This document shows positions 8,202 to 16,172 of a DNA stretch of 64,000 bases, piece after piece (the stretch's first letter is position 1; every line of letters starts with the position of its first letter). The notes under the pieces were generated by a model that did no database searches, was not told the origin of the DNA, and worked only from the letters and a program-made list of their open reading frames with translations. The translations under genes and the position numbers were made by a program. Origin of the DNA: Romboutsia lituseburensis DSM 797 (GTDB lineage: Bacteria; Bacillota; Clostridia; Peptostreptococcales; Peptostreptococcaceae); assembly GCF_900103615.1 (NCBI RefSeq), contig NZ_FNGW01000003.1, positions 248,001 to 312,000 on the forward strand, written 5' to 3'.

Positions 8202-9326
8202 ATGGATAAATATGAATTATTAAAACAAATGTATAGAGAGTTCACGGTAAGTGAAGTAGCTCCTATTGCACATGAAATAGATGAACAAGAAAAATTTCCA
8301 TTTGAGACAGTAGATAAAATGGCTGAGTGCGGTATGCTAGGTATACCTTTCCCTAAAAAATATGGTGGAGAAGGTGGAGATTATTTTGGATATACTTTAG
8401 CAGTTGAAGAGTTATCTAAAGCTTGCGGTACTACTGGAGTAATATTATCGGCTCATACTTCATTAGGTGCTTCTCCTATATATGAATTTGGAACAGAAGA
8501 ACAAAAACAAAAATTCTTAGTACCACTTGCTAAGGGTGAAAAACTAGGTGCTTTTGGACTTACAGAACCTAATGCAGGTACTGATGCTTCAGCGCAACAA
8601 ACTACAGCAGTAGAAGATGGAGATTACTACATATTAAATGGAAGTAAGATCTTTATAACTAATGCAGGTGTTGCAGATATATATATAGTTATGGCAATGA
8701 CAGATAAATCAAAAGGAACACGTGGTATAACAGCATTTATAGTTGAAAAAGATACTCCTGGATTTAGCATAGGTAAAAAAGAGAAGAAATTAGGAATAAG
8801 AGGTTCTTCAACATGTGAACTTGTATTTGAAAATTGCAAAATTCCTAAGGAAAACTTACTAGGTAAAGTAGGCCAAGGATTTAAAATAGCGATGAAAACA
8901 CTAGACGGAGGACGTATAGGAATAGCTGCTCAAGCTTTAGGAATAGCTCAAGGAGCACTAGATAAAACAGTAGAGTACGTAAAAGAGAGAAAGCAGTTTG
9001 GAAGAAGTATATCAGCTTTCCAAAATACGCAATTTGAACTTGCTAATATGAAAACTAAGATAGAAGCTGCAAGACTTTTAGTGTACCAAGCAGCTAATAA
9101 AAAAGATGAAGGTAAGCCTTTTAGTGTAGAAGCAGCGATGGCTAAATTATATGCAGCAGAAGTTGCTATGGAAGTTACTACAAAAGCAGTTCAACTTCAT
9201 GGTGGATATGGATACACTCGTGAATATGATGTAGAAAGAATGATGAGAGATGCTAAAATAACTGAAATCTATGAAGGAACAAGCGAAGTTCAAAGAATGG
9301 TTATAAGTGCAGATTTATTAAGATAG
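8202..9326 (+). CDS. bcd: Butyryl-CoA dehydrogenase (short-chain acyl-CoA dehydrogenase)
   Basis: The 374-residue FAD enzyme reduces crotonyl-CoA to butyryl-CoA. It shows the acyl-CoA dehydrogenase signatures [14 protein letters not shown] and [12 protein letters not shown]. The catalytic Glu lies in [16 protein letters not shown] close to the C-terminus, the position used by short-chain enzymes. It is followed by etfB and etfA, the arrangement of the Bcd-EtfAB complex that in clostridia couples crotonyl-CoA reduction by NADH to ferredoxin reduction. Bifurcation is inferred from this context. Confidence 0.95.
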   Translation: MDKYELLKQMYREFTVSEVAPIAHEIDEQEKFPFETVDKMAECGMLGIPFPKKYGGEGGDYFGYTLAVEELSKACGTTGVILSAHTSLGASPIYEFGTEEQKQKFLVPLAKGEKLGAFGLTEPNAGTDASAQQTTAVEDGDYYILNGSKIFITNAGVADIYIVMAMTDKSKGTRGITAFIVEKDTPGFSIGKKEKKLGIRGSSTCELVFENCKIPKENLLGKVGQGFKIAMKTLDGGRIGIAAQALGIAQGALDKTVEYVKERKQFGRSISAFQNTQFELANMKTKIEAARLLVYQAANKKDEGKPFSVEAAMAKLYAAEVAMEVTTKAVQLHGGYGYTREYDVERMMRDAKITEIYEGTSEVQRMVISADLLR

Positions 9327-9356
9327 AAGTTTGATAAAAGAGGAAGGGGATTAACT

Positions 9357-10145
9357 ATGAATATTTTAGTTTGTATTAAACAAGTTCCGGATACAACAGA
9401 AGTTAAATTAGATCCAAAAACAGGTACATTAATAAGAGATGGAGTTCCAAGTATTATAAATCCAGATGATAAAGCAGGACTAGAAGAAGCTTTAAATATA
9501 AAAGATAGAACAGATGCAAATGTTACAGTGTTGACAATGGGCCCACCTCAAGCTAAAAATGCTTTAAGAGAAGCATTAGCTATGGGAGCTGATAAAGCAA
9601 TATTACTTACAGATAGAGCTTTTGCAGGTGCAGATACGTTAGCAACATCAAGCACTTTAGCTGGAGCTATTAAAAAATTAGATTATGATTTAATAATAGC
9701 TGGAAGACAGGCAATAGATGGAGATACAGCTCAAGTTGGGCCTCAAATTGCAAAACATCTTGATATACCTTCAATAACTTATGTAGAAAAATTAGAAATA
9801 CAAGATGATTCAGTTGTTGTAAATAGAGCATTTGAGGATGGATATCAAGTTATAAAAGCTAAAATGCCACTTCTTATAACTACTTTAAAAGAAATGAATA
9901 TTCCAAGACACATGAGAGTATCTGGAATCTATGAATGTTTTGACGAAAGTAAAATAGAAACATGGAATTTAAATGACATAGACGTAAATTTAGAAGAGAT
10001 AGGATTAAAAGGTTCTCCTACTAAAGTAAAAAAATCATTTACTAAAGCTGTTAAACCTGCTGGAAAACTTTATGAAGTAGATGAAAAGCAAGGGGCATCT
10101 ATAATAATGGATTCTCTTTATGAAAAATTCATAATAACTAAGTAG
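9357..10145 (+). CDS. etfB: Electron transfer flavoprotein beta subunit
   Basis: The 262-residue protein starts MNILVCIKQVPDTTEV and carries the EtfB signatures GPPQAKNALREALAMGADKAILL and the AGRQAIDGDTAQVGPQ segment. It binds flavin (the bifurcating FAD in Bcd-linked EtfAB) and pairs with EtfA. It follows bcd by 30 nt and has a GGAAGGGG ribosome binding site. Confidence 0.95.
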   Translation: MNILVCIKQVPDTTEVKLDPKTGTLIRDGVPSIINPDDKAGLEEALNIKDRTDANVTVLTMGPPQAKNALREALAMGADKAILLTDRAFAGADTLATSSTLAGAIKKLDYDLIIAGRQAIDGDTAQVGPQIAKHLDIPSITYVEKLEIQDDSVVVNRAFEDGYQVIKAKMPLLITTLKEMNIPRHMRVSGIYECFDESKIETWNLNDIDVNLEEIGLKGSPTKVKKSFTKAVKPAGKLYEVDEKQGASIIMDSLYEKFIITK

Positions 10146-10201
10146 TTCATAATAAAATTGGAAAAAACGGAGATTTCAAAAGTTGTATAGGAGGGGTAAC
10201 G

Positions 10202-11179
10202 ATGAGTGTAATGGTTTTTATAGAACAAAGAGACAGCGAAATTCAAAATGTTTCTTTGGAATTGTTAGGAAAAGGTAGAGAGCTATCTGGCAAATTATCT
10301 GATAAATTAACAGCTGTTTTGTTAGGAAATAATGTTAAGAATTTATGTGAAGAAATAGTAGCTTATGGGGCGGATGAAGTTATTTGTGTAGATGATAAAA
10401 ACTTAAAAATGTATACAACTAATAACTATGCTAAAGCTCTTTGTGATGTAATAGAAAAGAAAAAACCTGAAATAGTTTTAATAGGTGCAACAACAATAGG
10501 TAGAGACTTAGCTCCACGAGTTAGTGCTACTTTAAAAACAGGACTTACAGCAGACTGTACGTCACTTGAAATAGATGATGAAACTAAAGGTCTTCTTATG
10601 ACTAGACCTGCATTTGGTGGAAATATAATGGCAACAATTGTATGCCCAGATCATAGACCACAAATGAGTACAGTAAGACCAGGGGTAATGCAAAAATTAC
10701 CAAAAGACAACTCAAAAGCAGGAACAATAGAACATTTCAATGTTAAGTTTGAAGATGATAAGAGTGTTGAAGTATTAAAATACGTAAAAGAAAATGTAAA
10801 GAAAGTTAATATAGAAGATGCAAACATACTAATATCAGCAGGCCGTGGTATAGGTTCTAAAGAAAATATGAACAAATTGTATGAACTTGCAGACTTATTA
10901 GGCGCAGAGGTAAGTGCTTCTCGTGCTGTTGTTGATAGTGGATGGGTAGATAAAGCTCGTCAAGTAGGTCAAACAGGAAAAACAGTAAGACCAGACCTTT
11001 ATATAGCTTGTGGTATATCAGGGGCTATACAACATTTAGCAGGTATGGAAGAATCAGAGTTTATAATTGCTATAAATAAAAACAATGAAGCTCCAATATT
11101 TGAAGTAGCTGATGTTGGAATAGTTGGAGATGTAAATAAAGTAGTTAGAAACTTAATAGATGAATTTAAAAATAAATAA
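10202..11179 (+). CDS. etfA: Electron transfer flavoprotein alpha subunit
   Basis: The 325-residue protein has an N-terminal ETF alpha/beta domain and a C-terminal FAD-binding domain with the motifs SAGRGIGSKENM, VVDSGWVDKARQVGQTGK and YIACGISGAIQHLAGM. It forms the EtfAB heterodimer that passes electrons to Bcd. There is no extra ferredoxin domain at the N-terminus, unlike some clostridial EtfA. A GGAGGGG site lies 8 nt before the ATG. A long hairpin without a U tract separates it from kal. Confidence 0.95.
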   Translation: MSVMVFIEQRDSEIQNVSLELLGKGRELSGKLSDKLTAVLLGNNVKNLCEEIVAYGADEVICVDDKNLKMYTTNNYAKALCDVIEKKKPEIVLIGATTIGRDLAPRVSATLKTGLTADCTSLEIDDETKGLLMTRPAFGGNIMATIVCPDHRPQMSTVRPGVMQKLPKDNSKAGTIEHFNVKFEDDKSVEVLKYVKENVKKVNIEDANILISAGRGIGSKENMNKLYELADLLGAEVSASRAVVDSGWVDKARQVGQTGKTVRPDLYIACGISGAIQHLAGMEESEFIIAINKNNEAPIFEVADVGIVGDVNKVVRNLIDEFKNK

Positions 11180-11188
11180 AGATAAATT

Positions 11189-11235
11189 TTACTTAAGCAG
11201 TTAGCTAACATTTAAGCTTAGCACTGCTTAAGTAA
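11189..11235 (+). promoter_or_regulatory. Extended hairpin between etfA and kal
   Basis: TTACTTAAGCAGT (11189-11201) and its exact complement (11223-11235) enclose a second nested stem (GCTAA / TTAGC). No U tract follows, so it is a poor intrinsic terminator. A processing or 3'-end stabilising hairpin, or a protein site, are alternatives. It may set different levels for the butyrate genes and the lysine genes. Confidence 0.5.
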
Positions 11236-11318
11236 ACCAAACAAACATAAAACAAATTAAATTAAATAGATATTCAAAAGTTAAATAAACTAAAAATTAA
11301 GTTTAGGGGGATTTTATT

Positions 11319-11699
11319 ATGAAAGCTATGATAAGAGTTAGAATGGGAAGTAATGATGCTCACTATGGTGGGAATTTAGTTGATGGAGCAAAGATGCTTC
11401 AATTGTTTGGAGATGTAGCAACAGAGCTTTTAATAAAACATGATGGAGATGAAGGCTTATTTAAGGCTTATGATAATATAGAATTTTTAGCTCCAGTATA
11501 TGCAGGCGATTATATAGAGGCTGTTGGTGAGATAGTAGGATTTGGAAATACTTCTAGAAAAATGGTATTTGAAGCTAGAAAAGTAATAATACCTCTTCCA
11601 GATATAAATGATTCAGCAGCAGAATTTTTAGCTGAACCTATAGTTGTTTGTAAAGCTAGTGGAACTTGTGTAGTACCTAAGGATAAACAAAGAAGATAA
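11319..11699 (+). CDS. kal: 3-aminobutyryl-CoA ammonia-lyase
   Basis: The 126-residue hot-dog-fold protein matches Kal of anaerobic lysine degradation, which removes ammonia from 3-aminobutyryl-CoA to give crotonyl-CoA. The N-terminus [20 protein letters not shown] and the [14 protein letters not shown] segment are characteristic, as is the length. It lies just before atoD-atoA and near kdd, all lysine fermentation genes, and just after the genes that use crotonyl-CoA. A GGGGG site precedes the ATG. The alternative, a generic thioesterase-like protein, is made unlikely by the neighbours. Confidence 0.9.
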   Translation: MKAMIRVRMGSNDAHYGGNLVDGAKMLQLFGDVATELLIKHDGDEGLFKAYDNIEFLAPVYAGDYIEAVGEIVGFGNTSRKMVFEARKVIIPLPDINDSAAEFLAEPIVVCKASGTCVVPKDKQRR

Positions 11700-11725
11700 T
11701 TAAATTTAGATGTGGGGGAAAATGA

Positions 11726-12379
11726 ATGAGTAAAGTTGTATCAGTTGAAAAAATAAAGGAACTTTTCAAAGATAACATGACCATTATGATAGGTGGATTT
11801 TTGGCTTGTGGAACATCAGAAACATTAATTGATGCTCTTGTAGAAAGCGGGGCTAAAAATCTAACCATAATAGGGAATGACACTTCATTTGTAGATAAAG
11901 GTATAGGAAAATTAATAGTTAATAATCAAGTAAAAAAGGTTATAGCATCTCATATAGGAACAAATCCAGAAACAGGAAGGCTTATGAGTGAAGGTAAGCT
12001 AGATGTAGAATTATCTCCACAAGGAACATTAATAGAAAGAGTTAGAGCTGGGGGCTTTGGATTAGGAGGAATACTTACTGAAACAGGGGTAGGAACTTTA
12101 GTAGAAAAAGGAAAAGAAAAAATAATAGTTAATGGTGTTGAATATTTATTAGAACTGCCAATTAGAGCAGATATAGCGCTTGTGAAAGGAAGTGTTGTAG
12201 ATGCGTTTGGAAATACAAGATATAAAGGAACTACTAAAAACTTTAACCCTATGATAGCTATGGCTAGTGATTTAGTAATAGTAGAAGCAGAGACATTAGT
12301 AGAAGCAGGAAGTTTAAATAAAGACATGATAATGACTCCTGGTGTATTAGTAGATTACATAGTGATGGAGGAGAGATAA
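11726..12379 (+). CDS. atoD: Butyryl-CoA:acetoacetate CoA-transferase, alpha subunit
   Basis: The 217-residue family I CoA-transferase A subunit has the GGFLACGTSETLIDAL start region and the SPQGTLIERVRAGGFGLGG motif. With AtoA it moves CoA from butyryl-CoA to acetoacetate, closing the lysine pathway and releasing butyrate. An ATG four bases earlier is out of frame and closes at once. The next gene begins directly after its stop codon (TAAATG), so the subunits are coupled. Confidence 0.92.
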   Translation: MSKVVSVEKIKELFKDNMTIMIGGFLACGTSETLIDALVESGAKNLTIIGNDTSFVDKGIGKLIVNNQVKKVIASHIGTNPETGRLMSEGKLDVELSPQGTLIERVRAGGFGLGGILTETGVGTLVEKGKEKIIVNGVEYLLELPIRADIALVKGSVVDAFGNTRYKGTTKNFNPMIAMASDLVIVEAETLVEAGSLNKDMIMTPGVLVDYIVMEER

Positions 12380-13030
12380 ATGAAACCAAAAGAAATTATA
12401 GCGAGAAGAGTTGCAATGGAACTTAAAGATAATCAGTTGGTAAATCTAGGGATAGGTTTACCAACAATGACTTCTAATTATATAGATTCAGATATAAAAG
12501 TAACTTTTCAATCTGAAAATGGTATGGTTGGAATGGGGAAAGTTGCAAATGAAGAAGAAATAGATTTAAATATTACTAATGCTGGAGGTCAATTTGTAAC
12601 TATAAATGAAGATGGAGCTTTCTTTGATAGTTCAATGTCATTTGGCCTTATAAGGGGAGGTCATGTTGATGTTACAGTTCTTGGAGCATTAGAAGTGGAC
12701 CAGTATGGTAACTTAGCAAACTGGATAGTTCCTGGAAAAATGGTACCAGGAATGGGTGGAGCTATGGATTTAGTTGTTGGAGCTAAAAAGGTAATAGTAG
12801 CTATGCTTCATACAGTAAAAGGAAAATCAAAAATACTGAAAAATTGTACACTTCCACTAACTGCAAAGGGAGTTGTAGATATGATAGTAACTGAACTTGC
12901 AGTAATGGAAGTAACAAAAGAAGGATTGGTAGTAAGAGAAATAAGTAAAGATATAACTGTTGAAGAGTTAAAGTCAATGACAGAGGCTGAACTTATAATA
13001 CCGAATAATTTAGCTTATATGGCAGTATAA
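12380..13030 (+). CDS. atoA: Butyryl-CoA:acetoacetate CoA-transferase, beta subunit
   Basis: The 216-residue B subunit carries the catalytic glutamate in the SENGMVGMG motif and the GGAMDL segment typical of family I CoA-transferases. It is the partner of the preceding gene. Substrate assignment (butyryl-CoA/acetoacetate rather than another acid pair) comes from the kal and kdd neighbours. Confidence 0.92.
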   Translation: MKPKEIIARRVAMELKDNQLVNLGIGLPTMTSNYIDSDIKVTFQSENGMVGMGKVANEEEIDLNITNAGGQFVTINEDGAFFDSSMSFGLIRGGHVDVTVLGALEVDQYGNLANWIVPGKMVPGMGGAMDLVVGAKKVIVAMLHTVKGKSKILKNCTLPLTAKGVVDMIVTELAVMEVTKEGLVVREISKDITVEELKSMTEAELIIPNNLAYMAV

Positions 13031-13114
13031 AGCCAAAAGGTTTAGTGCATTTTTTTTAAAGCTTTCAAATATAATTAATACAAGTATAATTTATATTAAT
13101 AAGGGGGATGTTTT

Positions 13115-14146
13115 ATGAAAGGATGCAAGTATGGAACTCACAGAGTTATAAATGAAAATGTATTACCACAACCCGCTATAAAAGTTAACAATGACATGAA
13201 CATTTATGATAATGAAGTATTAATAAATGTAAGTGCTTTAAATATAGATTCTGCTAGTTTTACTCAAATAGAAGAAGAGTGTAATCACGATATAGAAAAA
13301 ATAAAATCAAAAATATTAGAAATAGTAAATGAAAAAGGCAAGATGCAAAATCCTGTGACAGGATCAGGTGGAATGTTAATAGGAACTATAGAAGAAATCG
13401 GAAGTGAATTAGTAGATAAAATAGACTTAAAAGTTGGGGATAAAGTAGCTACATTAGTATCACTATCATTAACACCTCTAAGAATAGATGAAATAATAGA
13501 TATAAAACCTGATATAGATAGAGTAGAGATAAAAGGAAAAGCAATATTATTTGAAAGTGGAATATATGCAAAATTACCAAAAGATATGGAAGAAAATTTA
13601 GCTTTAGCAGCCCTAGATGTTGCTGGAGCACCAGCTCAAACTCAAAAGCTTGTTAAAGAAGGAGATAGTGTACTTGTATTAGGAGCTGCAGGAAAATCAG
13701 GAATGCTATGTTGTTATGAAGCTAGAAAAAAAGCTGGTAGAAAAGGTAGAGTAATTGGACTGGTTATAGATGATAATCAAGCACAATGTTTAATAGAAAA
13801 TAAGCTTGTTGATGTAGCAATAATTGGAGATGCTAAAAATCCTAATGATGTGTTACAAAAAGTTTTAAGAGTTAATAAAGGTAAAGAAGTAGATTTATGC
13901 ATAAACTGCGTAAATGTTACTAATACAGAAATGTCATCAATACTTCCTGTTAAAGATAATGGGTGTGTATATTTCTTCTCAATGGCAACTGCATTTACAA
14001 AAGCAGCACTTGGAGCTGAGGGTGTAGGAAAAGATGTAACTATGATAATTGGTAATGGATACACTAAAGGCCATGCTGAAGTTACTTTAAATGCACTTAA
14101 AGAAAGTGAAAATTTGAGAAAGATATTTAAAAACTTATATGTATAG
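13115..14146 (+). CDS. kdd: L-erythro-3,5-diaminohexanoate dehydrogenase
   Basis: The 343-residue protein matches Kdd, the NAD-linked enzyme that oxidatively deaminates 3,5-diaminohexanoate to 3-keto-5-aminohexanoate in lysine fermentation. The start MKGCKYGTHRVINE and the conserved VLGAAGKSGMLCCYEARKKAGR Rossmann region with the DVAGAPAQTQKLV stretch are diagnostic. A GGGGG site lies before the ATG, and a terminator follows. The enzyme acting next, Kce, and the upstream aminomutases (KamA, KamDE) are not in this window. Confidence 0.92.
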   Translation: MKGCKYGTHRVINENVLPQPAIKVNNDMNIYDNEVLINVSALNIDSASFTQIEEECNHDIEKIKSKILEIVNEKGKMQNPVTGSGGMLIGTIEEIGSELVDKIDLKVGDKVATLVSLSLTPLRIDEIIDIKPDIDRVEIKGKAILFESGIYAKLPKDMEENLALAALDVAGAPAQTQKLVKEGDSVLVLGAAGKSGMLCCYEARKKAGRKGRVIGLVIDDNQAQCLIENKLVDVAIIGDAKNPNDVLQKVLRVNKGKEVDLCINCVNVTNTEMSSILPVKDNGCVYFFSMATAFTKAALGAEGVGKDVTMIIGNGYTKGHAEVTLNALKESENLRKIFKNLYV

Positions 14147-14171
14147 ATAGGATATGATATAGGATTTGGCT

Positions 14172-14210
14172 AAGGGAATTTGCATAGTATGCTGCAAATT
14201 TCCTTTTTTG
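14172..14210 (+). terminator. Intrinsic terminator after kdd
   Basis: GGGAATTTGCA pairs with TGCAAATTTCC and is followed by TTTTTT. It ends the kal-atoDA-kdd transcript before the antiporter gene. Confidence 0.9.
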
Positions 14211-14325
14211 TTAAAAAAACTTGGTATAATTTTCAGAAAATTTAATATAATCTAATATATTAAAAATTTTTAATGCGTGTAAAAAAAAAATAACACATAT
14301 TAAAAGAATAAGAGGAGGATTTATT

Positions 14326-15768
14326 TTGAAAACAGAGCCAAAACCCAAGAGAAAGGCGACCGTAGGGGAAGCCTTAATACCGCTATTATTTTTAATTGGA
14401 GTACTAGCATATTCACTAGTTAAGTTAGACGCCGATCCACATATACCACTTATACTAGGAGCTTTTGCAGCAGGACTTATAGGAATATTTAGATTAGGAT
14501 TTACATGGAAAGAGTTAGAAGAGGGAGTTTTAGACACTATAAGAATGGCTATGCAAGCAGTACTTATACTTATGGTAGTTGGAACATTAATAGGAACTTG
14601 GATATTAAGTGGTACAGTACCATCTATGATTTATTGGGGACTAAAAATAATATCACCAGCAATATTTTTACCAGCAACAACATTAATATGTTGTATAGTT
14701 TCACTTGCGACAGGTTCATCTTGGACTACAGCAGGAACTGTAGGTATAGCTCTTATTGGTATAGGTCAAGGACTTGGAATGCCACTACCTCTAGTAGCAG
14801 GGGCTATAATATCAGGAGCATACTTTGGAGATAAAATGTCTCCACTTTCAGATACTACAAATCTAGCACCAGCAATGGCAGGAGCAACTTTATTTGATCA
14901 TATAAAACATATGATATATACAACAGGACCATCACTTATAATAGCACTTGTATTATATGGAATAATAGGAATGAGATATGCAGGTAAAGAATTAGATATA
15001 AGCCAGATAGAAGTTATGAGAAGTGCTTTAGAAGGTGGATTTAATACTTTATCACCAATTTTATTAATACCGCCAGTAGTGGTTATATTAATGGTTGTAT
15101 GTAAAATGCCAGCAATACCAGGACTTTTAATAGGTTCATTGTTAGGTGCTATATTTGCAGCAGTATTCCAAGGTGCTGACTTAGGATCAATAATAGGTGC
15201 AGCTCATTATGGATATGTATCTGAAACTGGAGTAAAAGCAGTTGATGAGCTATTGAGTCGTGGAGGTCTTGATAGTATGATGTGGACTGTATCACTTATA
15301 TTATGTGCACTTACTTTAGGTGGAATCCTTGAGAAGACTGGAATGTTAGAAGCTCTTGCAAATGCACTACTTAAATTCTCAAAAGGTACTTTTGGTTTAG
15401 TACTTGCAACAATAGTTTCTTGTATAGGAGTAAACTTAGCAACAGGAGAACAATACTTATCACTTGTTTTACCAGGAAGAATGTATAAAAATGAATATAG
15501 AAAAAGAGGTCTACATCCTAAAAACTTATCTAGAGCACTAGAAGATAGTGGAACGCTTTTATCTCCACTTATTCCATGGAATACATGTGGTGCTTATATG
15601 TGGGTAACTCTTGGAGTACATCCTTTTGCATATTTACCATTTGCATTTTTAAATTTAATAAATCCATTAGTTTCTCTATTCTATGCAGCAACAGGTATAA
15701 CAATGGAAAAATTGCCTCCAGAAGAAATGAAAATTGTAGAACAGGAAATAAAAGAGGGAGTTCTATAA
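14326..15768 (+). CDS. NhaC-family Na+/H+ antiporter-type membrane protein
   Basis: The 480-residue integral membrane protein has about 11-12 hydrophobic segments and the NhaC-family features GSSWTTAGTVGIALIGIGQG, SGAYFGDKMSPLSDTTNLAP and NLATGEQYLSLVLPGRMY. The start is a TTG at 14326 preceded by AGAGGAGG. Family members exchange Na+ for H+ or organic ions (malate/lactate, amino acids). Position next to the lysine genes makes a role in lysine uptake or pH/sodium balance plausible, but the terminator after kdd gives it its own transcript. Confidence 0.85.
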   Translation: MKTEPKPKRKATVGEALIPLLFLIGVLAYSLVKLDADPHIPLILGAFAAGLIGIFRLGFTWKELEEGVLDTIRMAMQAVLILMVVGTLIGTWILSGTVPSMIYWGLKIISPAIFLPATTLICCIVSLATGSSWTTAGTVGIALIGIGQGLGMPLPLVAGAIISGAYFGDKMSPLSDTTNLAPAMAGATLFDHIKHMIYTTGPSLIIALVLYGIIGMRYAGKELDISQIEVMRSALEGGFNTLSPILLIPPVVVILMVVCKMPAIPGLLIGSLLGAIFAAVFQGADLGSIIGAAHYGYVSETGVKAVDELLSRGGLDSMMWTVSLILCALTLGGILEKTGMLEALANALLKFSKGTFGLVLATIVSCIGVNLATGEQYLSLVLPGRMYKNEYRKRGLHPKNLSRALEDSGTLLSPLIPWNTCGAYMWVTLGVHPFAYLPFAFLNLINPLVSLFYAATGITMEKLPPEEMKIVEQEIKEGVL

Positions 15769-15789
15769 AATTAATATATTAGATTAAAT

Positions 15790-15830
15790 AAAAGCCGTAC
15801 AATGAAAAAATATCATTGTATGGCTTTTTA
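15790..15830 (+). terminator. Intrinsic terminator
   Basis: AAAAGCCGTACAATGA pairs with TCATTGTATGGCTTTTT, ending the antiporter transcript. Confidence 0.9.
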
Positions 15831-16172
15831 AAATATAAAATTATATTAAATAAGTGAATTTTATATTTTATATATGAAAATAATGTTGATAAATAGTGTA
15901 TCATATATAAAAATGGAAGATTAAAATGAAATAAAAAATTAATTTTGATTAAAAATTAAAATTGAATATAAAATCTAATTATATTAGAAAATGTTCATGC
16001 ATATATGTATAAAAGAATAAAAATTAACTTTAGAATACGTATTCCTGTAAAAATAAGTCGAATCTAACATAAAAAAATGTTTACAATATTCGAAAATTAT
16101 ACTATATTATAAATGAGCGTACTATTTATAAATGATGTACACTATTTAGCAATATAATATTGGAGGATGTTT
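15831..16172 (+). promoter_or_regulatory. Intergenic region with promoter for the surface nucleotidase
   Basis: No gene is seen. A sigma-A-like promoter is visible: TTTACA at 16080-16085, a 17-nt spacer and TATATT at 16103-16108, about 65 bp before the start codon. An earlier TTTAGAATACG/CGTATTCCTG segment near 16030 shows partial symmetry. Confidence 0.45.

Noticed and set aside
11950-12327. A 125-residue frame opposite atoD
   Set aside because: It is a shadow of the CoA-transferase gene, with a Ser/Pro-rich composition typical of antisense frames in AT-rich genes.
14211-14325. Lysine riboswitch before the antiporter gene
   Set aside because: The space between the kdd terminator and the gene is short and AT-rich, with none of the conserved L-box sequence.
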